A stretch of 64,000 nt of DNA from Septoria linicola (lineage: Eukaryota > Ascomycota > Dothideomycetes > Mycosphaerellales > Mycosphaerellaceae): NCBI GenBank assembly GCA_024114885.1, contig CP099426.1, positions 124,001-188,000 of the forward strand. The letters run 5' to 3'. The position numbers were made by a program, and so were the translations under genes. This document shows, piece by piece, positions 1 to 10,787 of the stretch. The notes under the pieces were generated by a model, which searched no databases, had not been told where the DNA came from, and worked only from the letters and a program-made list of their open reading frames with translations. Within the stretch, counting starts at the first letter, position 1. The number at the start of each line of letters is the position of its first letter.

Positions 1-1513
1 CGAGGATCACAGCCCAAGTTGGAATGTACCTTGGCCTGTACTGTGGCTGGAACAATTGCGGCGACAAGATGTTGCCCAGTCCATAGCCTACATGATAGAG
101 GGCTATCACGGTTGTCTAGGAAGGCACATCAGTTCCTCGTTCTGCAACAACAGAAGGCTGTGCACTGACCTTCTTTGTGTGACCATCTGTTACTCCAGGG
201 TAACGAGAGCAAAAGTATACAAGATATGATCGGAGGAATGTAAGCTGCCACAGAGAGCCACGCCCTGCAATTCGTTGTCTTGGCCAAGATGATGGCTGCT
301 GCTGCCAATGAGACAAATGCTGTAACGCCATTGACACAACCCAACAGAGTCGTCTGGAGAGTTGTGAAACCAAAGGATTTGATTATGAGCGAATATTGGT
401 TGGTGAGTCCGTTCGCCATCTCTTGCGACCATGCGTGCAGGAAGAATAGCCATGTCTTCGGATCTTTCACGGCCCCGATGAATTGCGAGCGCTTGAAGCG
501 CTTTTGCTCTATACCTGAGTGATTCTGTTTGATTCTCAATACGGCCTGTGCCTTCTCCTCAAGCGAAAGGAAATGTGCATCGAGGGGAGAGTTCGGTAAC
601 CACAGCCCGACCGCGGTACCAAAGAGTACAGTGAGTATCCCAGTCTGGCAGACACAAGTCAGTTCTGTCACTGGATTCCGATGAGTCGAGACTCACAATC
701 AGAAAGAACCACTTCCATGGGCTGAAGCTGCCGGTGTCGATTCAGAGTACGCCATACGACAATAAGCCTGAGGTGATAGGGCTCGAATTATCGATGGCCC
801 ACATGCACGGCATCAACACTGATTGCTCATCGTAAGTGAAGAACATGTTCAATGTGAGCAGAAATGCAGGCACGATGCATGCCTCTGCAACGCCGAGCAA
901 GAAGCGTACAACGAACAGCGATGCGAAGCTGTTGCAAGGTATATGCCTGAGGTCAATCAATCAAATTGTCAGCATCGTCTCACGTATGCCTCCAAGCAGT
1001 TGCCGTCGGGGTCTGAGCATGGCATGGCGCAGCTTGTGCGTCGCCGGCAGAGGCAAAGATCCCAGCTCGAATGCCTGTTGTCGTCGGCTTTACTTACAGG
1101 AGCAGAATTGCACCCCAGATCACAAAGTTAAGTGCTAGCCACTTTGCCACTGGGAAGTGCTGGAGTGCCCAGTTCTGTGGCCACTCCGCGAGAAGATATC
1201 CAAGATAGAAGATCGAACTGAGCCAGTTGTACTGTGTGGAGTTGAGGTTTGCGTCTTCCATGATACCCAGGATTGAACTGTGACCCAAGGTTTGCTTGTC
1301 CACGTACATCAAGTGGTACCCAATACACAAGAATGGCAAAATCCATCGTACACACTTATTCCTGATCAAGCGCGCTTCTTTTGGAGAGGGATCATCGACC
1401 TGGACCTTCGTGAAGAGCTTGTAGCTTTCGTCCCCAAACTTTTCGGCCAGCTTGGGTGTTGCGGTTTCATCTTTGACTGGTACTGTCGTTGACCTTGCAG
1501 CATCTTTGGCCAT
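1..1513 (-). pseudogene. Dal5-type anion:cation symporter (MFS) pseudogene, cut by window edge
   Basis: Plasma-membrane permease of the allantoate/nicotinate (Dal5/Tna1) branch of the major facilitator superfamily. The cytoplasmic N-terminus and first membrane spans lie in exon 1 (1513-1098). Likely exons 2 (946-697), 3 (644-170) and 4 (115-1, continuing outside) are joined by GT-AG introns with GTAAGT, GTGAGT and GTCAGT donors. Family landmarks seen are FVVRFLLGVAEA, the SPWKWFF block and the DGHTKK stretch before GYGLGN. Two lesions are visible. Exon 2 has an in-frame TGA just after SYGVL, where relatives have tryptophan. In exon 3 the frame changes between LPWSN and TDGHTKK, and roughly 30 residues including one membrane span seem to be missing. 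The gene is divergent from the neighbouring monooxygenase, suggesting a former uptake function for its substrate. Family assignment is confident; the exact substrate is unknown. Confidence 0.75.
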
Positions 1514-2078
1514 CCTGCACTTTTGTGGTTTCGGAACGTGCTAGAGACAAACGGTGACCACGGTGAGACACCGATCATAACGACATTTCGACGCCCGCAA
1601 ACAAGGAGGCATGAGAAGGTGACCCGTGGGCTATTCCGATGAGAGTGCCGATGATCACCTCATAAGCAGTGAGAATGATCATGATGGGCAATCGATACCG
1701 TTTGTCTCGAATGGTAGGGCAATAAGCGAAGGATTGGTGGAGAAACTCCATGCAACCCGCTGTTCGCTGCAATCAGGCCTTGATCTCGTAGTTCTACTAT
1801 CTGGCATGGTTGCTGCGAGGCTCGAGCTAGAGGCAATGCTGCTTGGCCTAGACACAAATTTCTTGCCGAGCAAGGCTTACAGGCGCAAAGTCTGGCATCG
1901 AGCTCGATTGCGTGCTTGACCCTTGCTCATTAACCACAAGAGAGGCTCCATATCAGCTTGCCGAAGTTCAGCCGCTGAACAAGCAGCACAGCTGCATCAA
2001 GCTCAAGCTCATGGCTGGTAAGCTCGACGCTTACCACACTTCACCTCCCAAGGTATACCTCACAGATTCGTCGACTCC
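1514..2078. promoter_or_regulatory. Divergent intergenic region (permease pseudogene / monooxygenase)
   Basis: 565 bp between two divergent starts, presumably holding both promoters. Short open frames cross it on both strands, but none shows a domain, splice structure or plausible initiation context. No specific operator could be recognised. Confidence 0.4.
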
Positions 2079-3419
2079 ATGGCGGACTTGGACAAGCTAC
2101 GCATAGCTATTGTTGGAGCTGGTGTGGCAGGCCTTGCAGCAGCGATCGCTCTGTCGAAGCATGACGGAATAGATGTTCAGATCTACGAGCGGGCCACACA
2201 GCTGCAAGAAATCTGCGCGAGTATAGCTCTTGGCCCGAATGGTATGCGAACACTGGAAAAGCTTGGTGTCACAGAAGCTCTTCAGGACGATTTGGCATTT
2301 CGGAATTTATCTGTGTACCCCATGATCTACAAGTAAGGTCTTCGATTGTCGTACACCGAACCACTCGCGCTGACTGCGATCAGACATTGGAGCACAAACG
2401 AGACTGTATCTATCGACCAGCATAAAGGCCACGTCGAGTACCGTCATCGTACCAGCAGATTCTATAGGGCGCATCTGCAGCAGGCTCTTATTTCACATGT
2501 TGAACCTGGAACAATACATTTGTCAAAGTCATTTCTGGCAGTAGAATCTCTGCCCGCGACGGATGAGCTATCGGTGTCATTTTCAGATGGCACTGAAGTG
2601 AAGGCAGATATCCTGCTTGGGGCCGATGGTATACGGTCACAGGTGCGACAGCATTTTGTGAGTTCATCCGCTCCAAAATGGACCGGTTGGGTCGCGTTCC
2701 GTTCTGTCTTCGATGCGAAGCTCGTTCAGCATATACCTGGAGCTCTGGACGAGGCTGTACACTGGTGGGGTCCCGAGAGGACATTCTTCGCTTCGAGACT
2801 GGGCAAAGATCTCTTCACAATTGTTGGAGGGAACTATAGTGACCCAGACGCACCAGACGCACCATTCTCGGCTGCGTCTTGGAACTCTGAAGGTAGTCTC
2901 GATACGCTCAAGGACTTCTACAAGGACTGGCACCCTGCGATCCGACAGATGATAGCCGCATCGCCATACACGAAGCTGTATCGCAACACTTTTGCCTCAG
3001 GTCTAGAGTCCTGGGTACATGGTGATGGGCGTGCCACATTCGCAGGAGACGCCGCACATGCTCATGGAGGTGCCTTCGCGGCCGGAGGATCACTGGCCCT
3101 TGATGATGCATATGCTTTCGCTCGAGCGATATTCTACATCTATCCTGACGGGTCAGTCAAGCCTGGGCGAAAAGCAATTGACACTGCGCTGAGGCTCTAC
3201 GAAAGAACGAGGAAGCCTCACACCGACCGCGTGCTATTAACAGTACATGCGGACAACAAAAAGGCAGTGGAGAGAATAGGTGTACAAGAAACGGACGAGC
3301 AGCTTCGAGCAAGGATGACAAGCAGAGCGAACAACTCGTGGATACACGAGCACGATGTAGATGCGACATTCCAGCAGGCATTGACAAACAATGTAGCAGC
3401 AACACAAGCCAGGCTGTGA
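2079..3419 (+). CDS. FAD-dependent aromatic-ring monooxygenase (salicylate hydroxylase-like)
   Basis: Flavoprotein hydroxylase of the PHBH/salicylate 1-monooxygenase type, expected to hydroxylate an aromatic acid with NAD(P)H and O2 in the cytosol. There are two exons: 2079-2332 and 2384-3419. The 51-bp intron (GTAAGG...CAG) splits a lysine codon and restores the frame. The predicted length is 429 aa, normal for the family. An N-terminal Rossmann fold is shown by VGAGVAGLAAAIAL (about residues 11-24). The usual EIGAGI loop reads EICASI here. The DG motif is GADGIRSQVR, and the FAD-ribityl GD motif is GDAAHAHGGAFAAGGSLALD, the variant without the PHQG stretch. The start is the first ATG, placed just before the dinucleotide fold. 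The gene converges on the next monooxygenase with only 39 bp between stops. The substrate is not deducible; a related bacterial-type role such as 6-hydroxynicotinate oxidation is possible. Confidence 0.88.
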
Positions 3420-3458
3420 CGTGTTGATCTGATACAGACAATGTATCTGCACGAGAGT

Positions 3459-4938
3459 TCAGTAGTTTGCGGTCTTGGCCTCGTTCAAATGAGCTGCTAG
3501 TAAGCTCTTTGCTTCCTCGGCATGTGCAGCCAAGTCTTCATTCCATATCCACCTCAGGCGTCTTTCTGTCTCATCGATCCAGTCTTGTAGGTCCTTACCT
3601 TCCAATTTCTGATCGAAAAGCCCAAACCAACGATCGCCACCTTCAACACTGTATCGGTGAACCTGTGTGAAGCGAGCCTTGCGAACCTGTTCGACGATTC
3701 GAAGTGCTGCTTTCAGATCTGCGGCTGTTGGCGAAGGTATCCCGGACTCTGGAGATGGCACCAAAACAGATAGTGTCTCAGCCAGCACATATGAGTCTTC
3801 GATCGCTTGACTAGCACCTGAGCCTTGATGTGGTGGCATACTGTGCGCTCCATCTCCAGTAAGTATGACCAGACCGTCGGTGAAAGAGTCGGGCTGATTG
3901 CCATGCTGAAATGTCGCCCAGAGCTCAGGATCATCGTCGAACATTCTTAGGATCTTCTGCACTCTTTCGCCGCAAAGCGCAAAGTCAGATTTGAATTGCT
4001 GTTGCTGATTGGGCAAGATCCAGTCACGGTGCGGCCAGGTCTGTCCGCGTCTAGAAGTCCATGCACCGCAGTTCAGTTTTGTTCCGCCTGATACGGGATA
4101 CTAGAATTTGACGATAAAAGGTCAGTAGTCTCTTTGATTGGTCTCCGCGTCCCTGCTACATTGAGCCGAGCACAAGACGATGCAGCGTCGGCGCGACAGG
4201 CAGAAGCACATCGATCGGGGCGAGATGCCTTTTTCGCACCATGGCGCTACTTACCGTGATCAAGTATCCACCTGGGCCAAAATTGATCGTACCCAATCTT
4301 GCAGACTCGCCAAGAACCTCGACAGCTTTCTCCATAGGAAGCAGCGCTCGATATGCGCCACTCTCGCTAAACACAGCCTTGCTAGCAGGGTCATCGTTGC
4401 CGAGCATACAAGTACGCACTTTCGAGTGAATTCCATCGCAGGCCACGAGAATGCTTGCTTCGTCGGTGGTACCGTCGACAAATTTTAGCGTTACATGATC
4501 CGACGTCTGCTCGTAAGACTCAAACTTCTTGTTGAACTTCGCATGTCGATGACCCATTTCCTCCGCAAGCAACGCTAGAAGCTCTTGGCGATGCAGAGTC
4601 ATGTTACCAGTGGGCGGACTTGAAATCTTGTGGAACATTTCGCCATCCTCATGGTCACCCCAGGGTGCGGCGTAACGCAAGTGCATCCAGACATCTTCGT
4701 GTGGTGGAGGATTCCTCGTGGCCAGGTTGTATACCTTCTCGCCCAGTGTTGGATCAATCAGTCGCAGCGTCCGCAGTGCTGAAGGGCCTAGGTTGATGCC
4801 AGCACCAATCTCCGTGAAAGACCCTCTGGACTCGTAGAGTGTGAAAGGTATGTTTCGCCTCTGTAGGGCTATGCCTAGTGAGATGCCACCCAGACCGCCT
4901 CCAACGATGGCGACACTAAAGGGCTGTTGGCCAGTCAT
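3459..4938 (-). CDS. FAD-dependent aromatic-ring monooxygenase (salicylate/6-hydroxynicotinate hydroxylase-like)
   Basis: Second flavin monooxygenase, from a different subgroup than its neighbour. Exon 1 is 4938-4255 and exon 2 is 4100-3459. The 154-bp intron (GTAAGT...CTAG) is in phase 0 and gives 441 aa. Motifs are the nucleotide-binding VGGGLGGISLGIAL near the N-terminus, EIGAGINLGPSALR, the DG motif ACDGIHSKVR (about residue 185) and the GD motif GDGAHSMPPHQGSGASQAIE (about residues 312-331). Splicing joins GGYLIT to YPVSGG, the expected continuation. The protein should bind FAD and NAD(P)H and hydroxylate an aromatic or N-heteroaromatic carboxylate. It is convergent with the other monooxygenase and lies near a degenerate Dal5-type permease, a family that includes nicotinate and allantoate carriers. 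This supports a small aromatic-acid catabolic cluster, which is an inference. Confidence 0.9.
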
Positions 4939-5985
4939 GATGTCTAAATCTTGGATGTCCCTGAGTCAGACTGGGCGTGGTATTTGGGCCAATTGGGAAT
5001 GCTGGACTTGACGAATGTCCTAGACTTGCAAACGAGGGACTCCGATCGTTCGAGGACGTGATCAATGTCTGAAGTCTAGGGGTATGTGCTTCCCAAGATT
5101 TGTGAGACACTCGTTGAAAAGGCAGGACAAGTGTAGAACTATTGTCGGCAAAGATCATCATCAGCTCTCGCCTACACGCACTCTTGGAATCAGTCAGCAA
5201 GATGGAGGTTACTTTAATACCCGATATCCGGTTCGTCATTTGCGCACTCGACTTATTAGTCTACAGTGGACGCAATGCCTAATGCCATATTCGACATTAG
5301 TGTTTAAGCACGATAGGCTTTCTTGTCGTAGGCGAGAGAAGTAGTTGACGATAGGCGAGGTCAAGCTGTCGCACCAGATCCTTGCTTTTGACCTTGCACT
5401 GGCTACCGCCTGCCGTATGAGCTCTTCCTCCTTCGCTTTACATCTGCTCGCTCTTTCATCTGTCGTATACCATGTGCATCGACATATTCCTACAACCGCC
5501 ACCGGTCGTCGTACTTTTGCTCCGGTCGTTCGCAGGATCCTGTTCAACAATCTTTGACCACCTTTCCGGCCGCACTAGTCCCGAGGTATGGTCTGCTGCG
5601 ACCACGCGCCGCGTCTCTGGCCGCCGCCTTTGTCTTCGACCTGTGCTCATCAAGACATGCTGGAGTAAGTGAGGTTGGCAGGCCAAGGCGATATTTATGG
5701 TACGTCGCATTGAGCCATAAGCCTCAGTCTACAAGATCTCGACCAATCCTTCGCTACTTGTGGCTGCCACGACGCGCCAACGCTAAGGCCAACGAGATTG
5801 GGAGGCGCTGCGCCATGGCCGAAACGGGTATCGACAACAACCCTTTCTTCTTTGCATGATCTACAATTGTGAAAGTGCAAAAGGCTCGACGTGTGCGATC
5901 TTCTCATGCAGGTGCTAGATTTCCTTTCCTCCTACTCACGTTCTCTACTCGTCACTTCGGTGCCATTCCTGTCTTTTCCTTGAAG
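4939..5985. other. Intergenic region, divergent promoters
   Basis: About 1.05 kb between the divergent monooxygenase and secreted-protein genes. It contains pyrimidine-rich stretches just before the secreted-protein ATG, typical of fungal leaders. Several open frames of 60-110 codons overlap each other on both strands without domain or codon support. I see no gene here. Confidence 0.5.
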
Positions 5986-7161
5986 ATGCGTTCATTCTTG
6001 CTTTCTGCGTTCATTGCCACAGCTTTTGCTTCACCTATCACTGATCAGATTGAGGAGGGAGGAGATAATGCATCATTTTGCAATAGGGCAGAGGCGCGTG
6101 TCGCCAAAGCACCGAGGGCAGCCGGCAAATACTGCTCAGCATACTTAAACATCCCCGAAGTGACGGTCAAAACGACTATCGGCTGCGTCACGAAGACAGT
6201 GACGAGGACTACATCTACCAAAACTTACCTGGCATATCCTAAGACAAAGCGAGTGGCGGCTACAATCACATTAGAAGATGCAGCATCCGGCACGACCACG
6301 AAAACTATCACAACCAGTGTGTCGACGGCAACAGTAATGAGCCCCGCGGTATCTTGTCCTATAGCCAGACAAGGCTGCCAGAAGAAACGCAACGTTTATG
6401 ACGCTCCGCTGTTCGATTCAAGACCAACTTGTCTATCCAGCTATACTGCAGCCACAGCTCTCAGCAAGGCCTGCAGCTGTCTTAGCATCGCACAATCAAC
6501 AATTACCACCACCTTCACGAAGTCTGGAGCATCCACATCCACAATCACGATGAAAGGCGCAGGAACCAAAACCCGCACTCTCACTAGGACCGTCACCACT
6601 GACACAGTCACGATCACCCCAGCCTACAGAGCCACAAAAACAAAATCCATCTCCGCCATCGAGACTCTCTTCCTCAAAGGACCCTTCAAACTCGCCAGCG
6701 GTCCAGACTACCGTCTAGACCCTAGCAACGGCTGGGCATATGCCAACGGCTACCGAACAAAAGACGTTGCAGCCACATTCGGCGGCGATAGCGACTGCCA
6801 CTCCAGCTACTTCGCTCTCAACGGCACGCGACTCATGATTCAATACTTCGACGGCTCGGAGGACTATCCCAGCTACAGCCTTATCGGCAACGTCCAACCT
6901 TCATCAAACAACACCGCAGCTCAGGTACACTTCACCTCGCCTGAGACAATGACGAGAGATAGCGTGCCGTTAAGCTGTGCATTTGGCGCGAGTGCAGATG
7001 AACAGAATGTTCACGCTGCATGTCCGTTAACGTGTACGTATGCTGGTGGCCTTGGGGGAAAGATGACTAGGAGGGAGGATGATGCGTGGTTTGTGGGGCA
7101 TGAGGATGGGGAGTATGAGAGTTTTACGATGTATGCTTATCAGTATGATGGGACGAGCTGA
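5986..7161 (+). CDS. Secreted Thr/Ser-rich protein of unknown function
   Basis: The ATG at 5986 is chosen because it opens a clear secretion signal (MRSFLLSAFIATAFA, residues 1-15, cleavage near A-S-P). The upstream extension of the same frame lacks an ATG and would bury the signal. The mature protein is about 375 aa. After a short acidic segment with an N-glycosylation site (NAS, residue 28) come two Thr-rich blocks with VTKTVTRTT-like and TITTTFTKS-like repeats, typical of O-glycosylated wall or secreted proteins. They are separated by a Cys-containing segment with a possible Kex2 site (QKKR). The C-terminal ~150 residues form a Cys-containing globular region (LDPSNGWAYANGY, then LIGNVQPSSNN) that I do not recognise. 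There is no membrane anchor or GPI tail. It converges with the PIR/ferritin-like gene. An extracellular role is likely; the specific function is unknown. Confidence 0.75.
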   Translation: MRSFLLSAFIATAFASPITDQIEEGGDNASFCNRAEARVAKAPRAAGKYCSAYLNIPEVTVKTTIGCVTKTVTRTTSTKTYLAYPKTKRVAATITLEDAASGTTTKTITTSVSTATVMSPAVSCPIARQGCQKKRNVYDAPLFDSRPTCLSSYTAATALSKACSCLSIAQSTITTTFTKSGASTSTITMKGAGTKTRTLTRTVTTDTVTITPAYRATKTKSISAIETLFLKGPFKLASGPDYRLDPSNGWAYANGYRTKDVAATFGGDSDCHSSYFALNGTRLMIQYFDGSEDYPSYSLIGNVQPSSNNTAAQVHFTSPETMTRDSVPLSCAFGASADEQNVHAACPLTCTYAGGLGGKMTRREDDAWFVGHEDGEYESFTMYAYQYDGTS

Positions 7162-7619
7162 TAGCTCGAGACCCGGACATAATGTAATGTTTTTGGATCA
7201 GCATGAATGATGTCGTGATAGAGCCTGAGCTGGAGGGAGCGAGCTCTCCTCGATTCACTTGATCATGAGCTAGGCAGAGGTCTTCTCGAGTTGCTTGACG
7301 AATGTGAGTGCTGCTGAGCAGGTGGTACAACGTCTGAGTTGTGCTTCGTCTCAAGGAGATACTAGCACGCCATACAAGCTTGCCTACATAGATGGTATCG
7401 TATCATATAAGACAGAGGAAGGTAGGTTGCGCAAGGTAATGGTCATAATACATTAGATTAATCACTACATTGACCGAACTATCTAGCCTTTCAGATCCAA
7501 TTACAATCGTCAGCCATCATGTCGTAAGGTCATGAGCGAGTGTGTTCGTAGCTTATCGTCATATGCGAATCCATGCTGATGCTTTGTACATTATCCATCT
7601 CTTGTAGGTTCCAACCAAT
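7162..7619. other. Convergent 3' intergenic region
   Basis: 458 bp between the stops of two convergent genes, expected to hold both 3' UTRs and polyadenylation signals. It is AT-rich in the middle (around 7,430-7,520). No gene, repeat or transposon remnant is visible. Confidence 0.5.
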
Positions 7620-9602
7620 CTAGTTGACCTCGATAAGACCTGGACCCCAGACAGCTGCGTTGGCAACCTCGTCTGGCGTAGCGAACGAAGTCTTGCCGTT
7701 GGTGACAGCAGCGATGGTGAGGCCGTTGAGGGTAGCGTTGGTGTATGGAAATGGTGCGGTGAAGCTGACGGTCTGGCCCTCGACCTTGACATTCTGCAAC
7801 TCCTGAACAATTGGAGCGTTCTGCTGGTTGATCAAGACGAGGCGGAGGCCGGATGGGTCGGTGATCGATGGGTCAATCGGGTAGGAGTAGGTGACGTCGG
7901 AGTCGGCAGCCATTGGTGGAGTGACGACGGTCAAAGGCTTGAGGATTGGGATGTTGATGTCTTGGAGGTTACCGCAGGTACCTGGGACAACGAACAGCTG
8001 GTTCAGGGCAGAGAAGGCGAAAGCACCAGCACCGCCAGTCAAGAATGGCAAAGCAGATGGAATCTTCCTGCCAGTAGCGCGGTAGTAACCGTTCTGCTCC
8101 CCCTCTTGTCCGATGACAGAGCCGATCAAGCCAACGACATCAGCGTCTCCAGTGGAGGCGAAGACAGTCTGTGCAGCCGAAAGGGTTCCAAGAACAACAT
8201 CGGTGAAGAGCGATGCGGTGGCAATGGCGGTGTCGAAGTCCGAGGCAGGGAACTTGTACGAGCAAGGTTGAATGGTTGTGCGGCCAGCGCTTGCGAGAAT
8301 GGCGTTTGCGCCAGTGGCGTGCAGCTGCTCTTGAGCCTGGACGGAGTCGATAGCCTTGACAATGAAGTCCTTGGCAGCGCCAGAGCCAACATCGTACTCG
8401 CCAGAGGTGATGTTGTTCAGGAGCGAGTTGAAGTAAGCAACCTCAAAGATCTCATTGAAGGCAATGAGCTGGAAGTTCGTTGCGCTAGCATCAGAAAGCT
8501 TCTTTGGCAGAGGTGTGTTTGGAAGGGTGCCTTGTGCCTTCTTCTCAACGGCAAGGAGCTCTGGAGACGGAACCTTCAGGTTTGGGAAGCCATTGGCAAG
8601 TGGGAACTTGAATGGAACCTGTGGCTGAGTCGCACCAGGTCCCTTCTTCATGCTTGAGCCAACTGGGCACTGAGTGCCTGGTGCTGGAGCTGGGGCGGAT
8701 GAAGGAGCTGGAGCCGGAGCTGGCGCAGCTGGCTGGCTGTAGACTGGTGCTTGAGGCTGGCCATCTGGGATCTGCTTCACTGGAGTTCCAGTTGGAGCTG
8801 GTGCCTGTGGACCTGGTGCTTGAACTGCAAGGATTAGTCTCAAGTAAAAACGCAGAGACGTGAATCAACTTACTCTGACCATCACCAATCTGTGTTACTG
8901 GAGAGCCAGTTGGGTTCTGGACCTGCCCGTCTGGAATCTGCTGCACTGGCTTGCCAGTGGGGTTTTGAACCTGTCCATCTGGGATCTGTTGCACAGGCGT
9001 ACCCGTTGGGTTCTGCACCTGTCCATCTGGGATCTGTTGCACGGGCGTGCCCGTTGGGTTCTGGACCTGCCCGTCTGGAATCTGCTGCACTGGCTTGCCA
9101 GTGGGGTTTTGAACCTGTCCATCTGGGATCTGTTGCACAGGCGTGCCCGTTGGGTTCTGCACCTGTCCATCTGGGATCTGTTGCACGGGCGTGCCCGTTG
9201 GGTTCTGCACTTGTCCATCTGGAATCTGCTGCACTGGCTTGCCCGTTGGGTTTTGGACCTGTCCATCTGGAATCTGTTGTACTGGTGTGCCGGTTGGGTT
9301 TTGGACCTGTCCATCAGAGATCTGCTGAACTGGCTTGCCAGTGTATTGTGGTGCTTGGACTGTATAATCGTCAGACGTTGTTCCAAAGGGCTTTGCTGTC
9401 ATGATCAAGACTCACCCTGTCCATCACCAATCTGAGTGACTGGAGATCCGGTGGCAGCTTGCACTGTCGATGGCGTCAGTATAAGCTCTACTAAGTATGG
9501 AATGCCGTCCTCACCTTGTCCGTCAGCGATCTGGGAGACAGCTGGGAGTGCCACAGCGGTGACAGCAGCCACGAGGGCCGAGAGACAGAGTGAGTATCTC
9601 AT
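7620..9602 (-). CDS. Secreted PIR-repeat protein with C-terminal ferritin-like (LsdA/Rds1-type) domain
   Basis: Four exons (9602-9515, 9463-9416, 9359-8874, 8824-7620) joined by introns of 51, 56 and 49 bp, all phase 1, give 608 aa. Residues 1-19 are a signal peptide. PIR-type repeats with core Q-I-x-D-G-Q run from about residue 24 to 230. Exon 2 encodes exactly one 16-residue unit and exon 3 holds nine QI(P/S)DGQVQNPTG units. In yeast, PIR glutamines link the protein to wall beta-1,3-glucan. A Pro/Ala linker (about 238-257) leads to a ferritin-like domain (about 322-458) with candidate metal ligands in FNEIFEVAYF, EQLH and GQEGEQNGYY. This resembles fungal late-sexual-development (LsdA) and Rds1 stress proteins. 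The expected location is the cell wall. The domain calls rest on motif recognition; the enzymatic activity of this family is not established. Confidence 0.85.
8880..9345 (-). repeat. Tandem 48-bp PIR-coding repeats with 144-bp higher-order period
   Basis: Nine 16-residue units within exon 3. The variable residue after NPTG runs T,K,T,T,K,T,T,K,S. The nucleotide variants also recur every third unit, so the array seems to have expanded as 144-bp trimers. Confidence 0.92.
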
Positions 9603-10785
9603 GATGTTGATTGATGCCTGTGTGAGATAAAAGTAGAAGATACAACAAACAACGTATCGGCCTTGAGGTCAAGAAAAAGAGCGTGGACAAGCTACTTCCC
9701 TTATGTAGCTCTCAAGCTCTTCCTTCAGGCGATCACCAACTGCGTACTCCCTCGGATATAGCGTTCCCATTTAGATGAGGCTCCGCAGCAAATCTTGATC
9801 GGATATCTCGAGTAGTGCCAACCTTGACTTGCCGTGAGCCCATCTCAGTCCTCGAGGTGGTGGCTGGCATGCTAGCGAGCTTGACGGACCTGCAGGAGCT
9901 CTCTCCGCATAATCAATGAAGGCGTCCAGTTTCCGTCAGCCAAGTCATCATAAAACTCGCAGAAGCTCGCCCAAGACGGCTAGAGAGCGACTAGTGTGAG
10001 TCTTATTGGGGTCAAGCTCAAAGCTAGCCGTGTAAGCTCTGAGCCGGTCTGCGTGAGATCCGGGGGCGAGAGCTCGACATGCTTGTGGAGTTTTGTTGTT
10101 TTGTCTCACAACAAGCTGTCGAGCTGTATGCGTGTCGTGCAAGATGCCATAGCTCCATATGTTGCCGCTCAACTCGTGCCCTGCCACTTCAATACACGAT
10201 GGCTGGATGTCTTTTTGTTGAGAGCATGGTTTTGGATCTCGTATTGCTTCAAAACTGAAATCCTTCGAGTGACGTGCTGATCAACCCATGACGTTGCCAC
10301 TTAGCCGGAGGATTGCTGCGGCACGACTGAATCGACAAATGAGATGAACCCAGTCGACAAATATGAACTGCCTCTTGCAGCACGTTGGTGACAGTCATCT
10401 GACAAATGCGGCAAGATCGTGCACGCGGGTGTTCGCAGCACCGAGCTGAAGTTCAGATCTGACGTCCATGACTTTGGCGTACTGCGATGCGGAATCGCGT
10501 AAGTGACGATGATTACTGTACAGTGGTGCGTTGTTTGGACGTGGCGACTGCTGAGTGAAGTCGTCCTGGTGGCGAGAAGACATGTCTGTCTCGGTTAGCC
10601 GGAGTTCTGTTGAAGTGTTGAGATGTTGAATTCAACTCCGTCTACGTCCGTCCTAGTAGTCATCGTCTGTGAGAACGTATGTCGCAGGATAGTCTCGTCC
10701 ACTTGACCTGGATCTCTACCTGCAGCAAATGTCGTCTTCGTGTAGAGACGCATGTTCTGGCATCACTTCGGGACTTCGTTAGGGT
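9603..10785. other. Intergenic region left of the transposon island
   Basis: About 1.2 kb of normal base composition. It presumably contains the promoter of the PIR gene in its first few hundred bases. Small open frames (for example 62 codons at 10583-10395, minus) lack any supporting feature. A telomere-like decamer TTAGGGTTAG (10779-10788) overlaps the transposon junction. Confidence 0.5.
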
Positions 10786-10787
10786 TA

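Noticed and set aside
1626..1919. 97-codon plus-strand ORF between permease and monooxygenase
   Set aside because: No family resemblance; overlapping frames of similar length exist on the other strand, typical of shadows in a promoter region.
7962..8657. 231-codon plus-strand ORF antisense to the PIR/ferritin-like gene
   Set aside because: Exact antisense shadow of a well-supported coding exon; no independent features.
8880..9345. Regular repeats resembling a CRISPR array
   Set aside because: The repeats are contiguous, in frame and encode PIR units of a secreted fungal protein.
10395..10583. 62-codon minus-strand ORF near the island
   Set aside because: No recognised domain, signal, splice site or codon evidence; it is within what chance would give in 1.2 kb.
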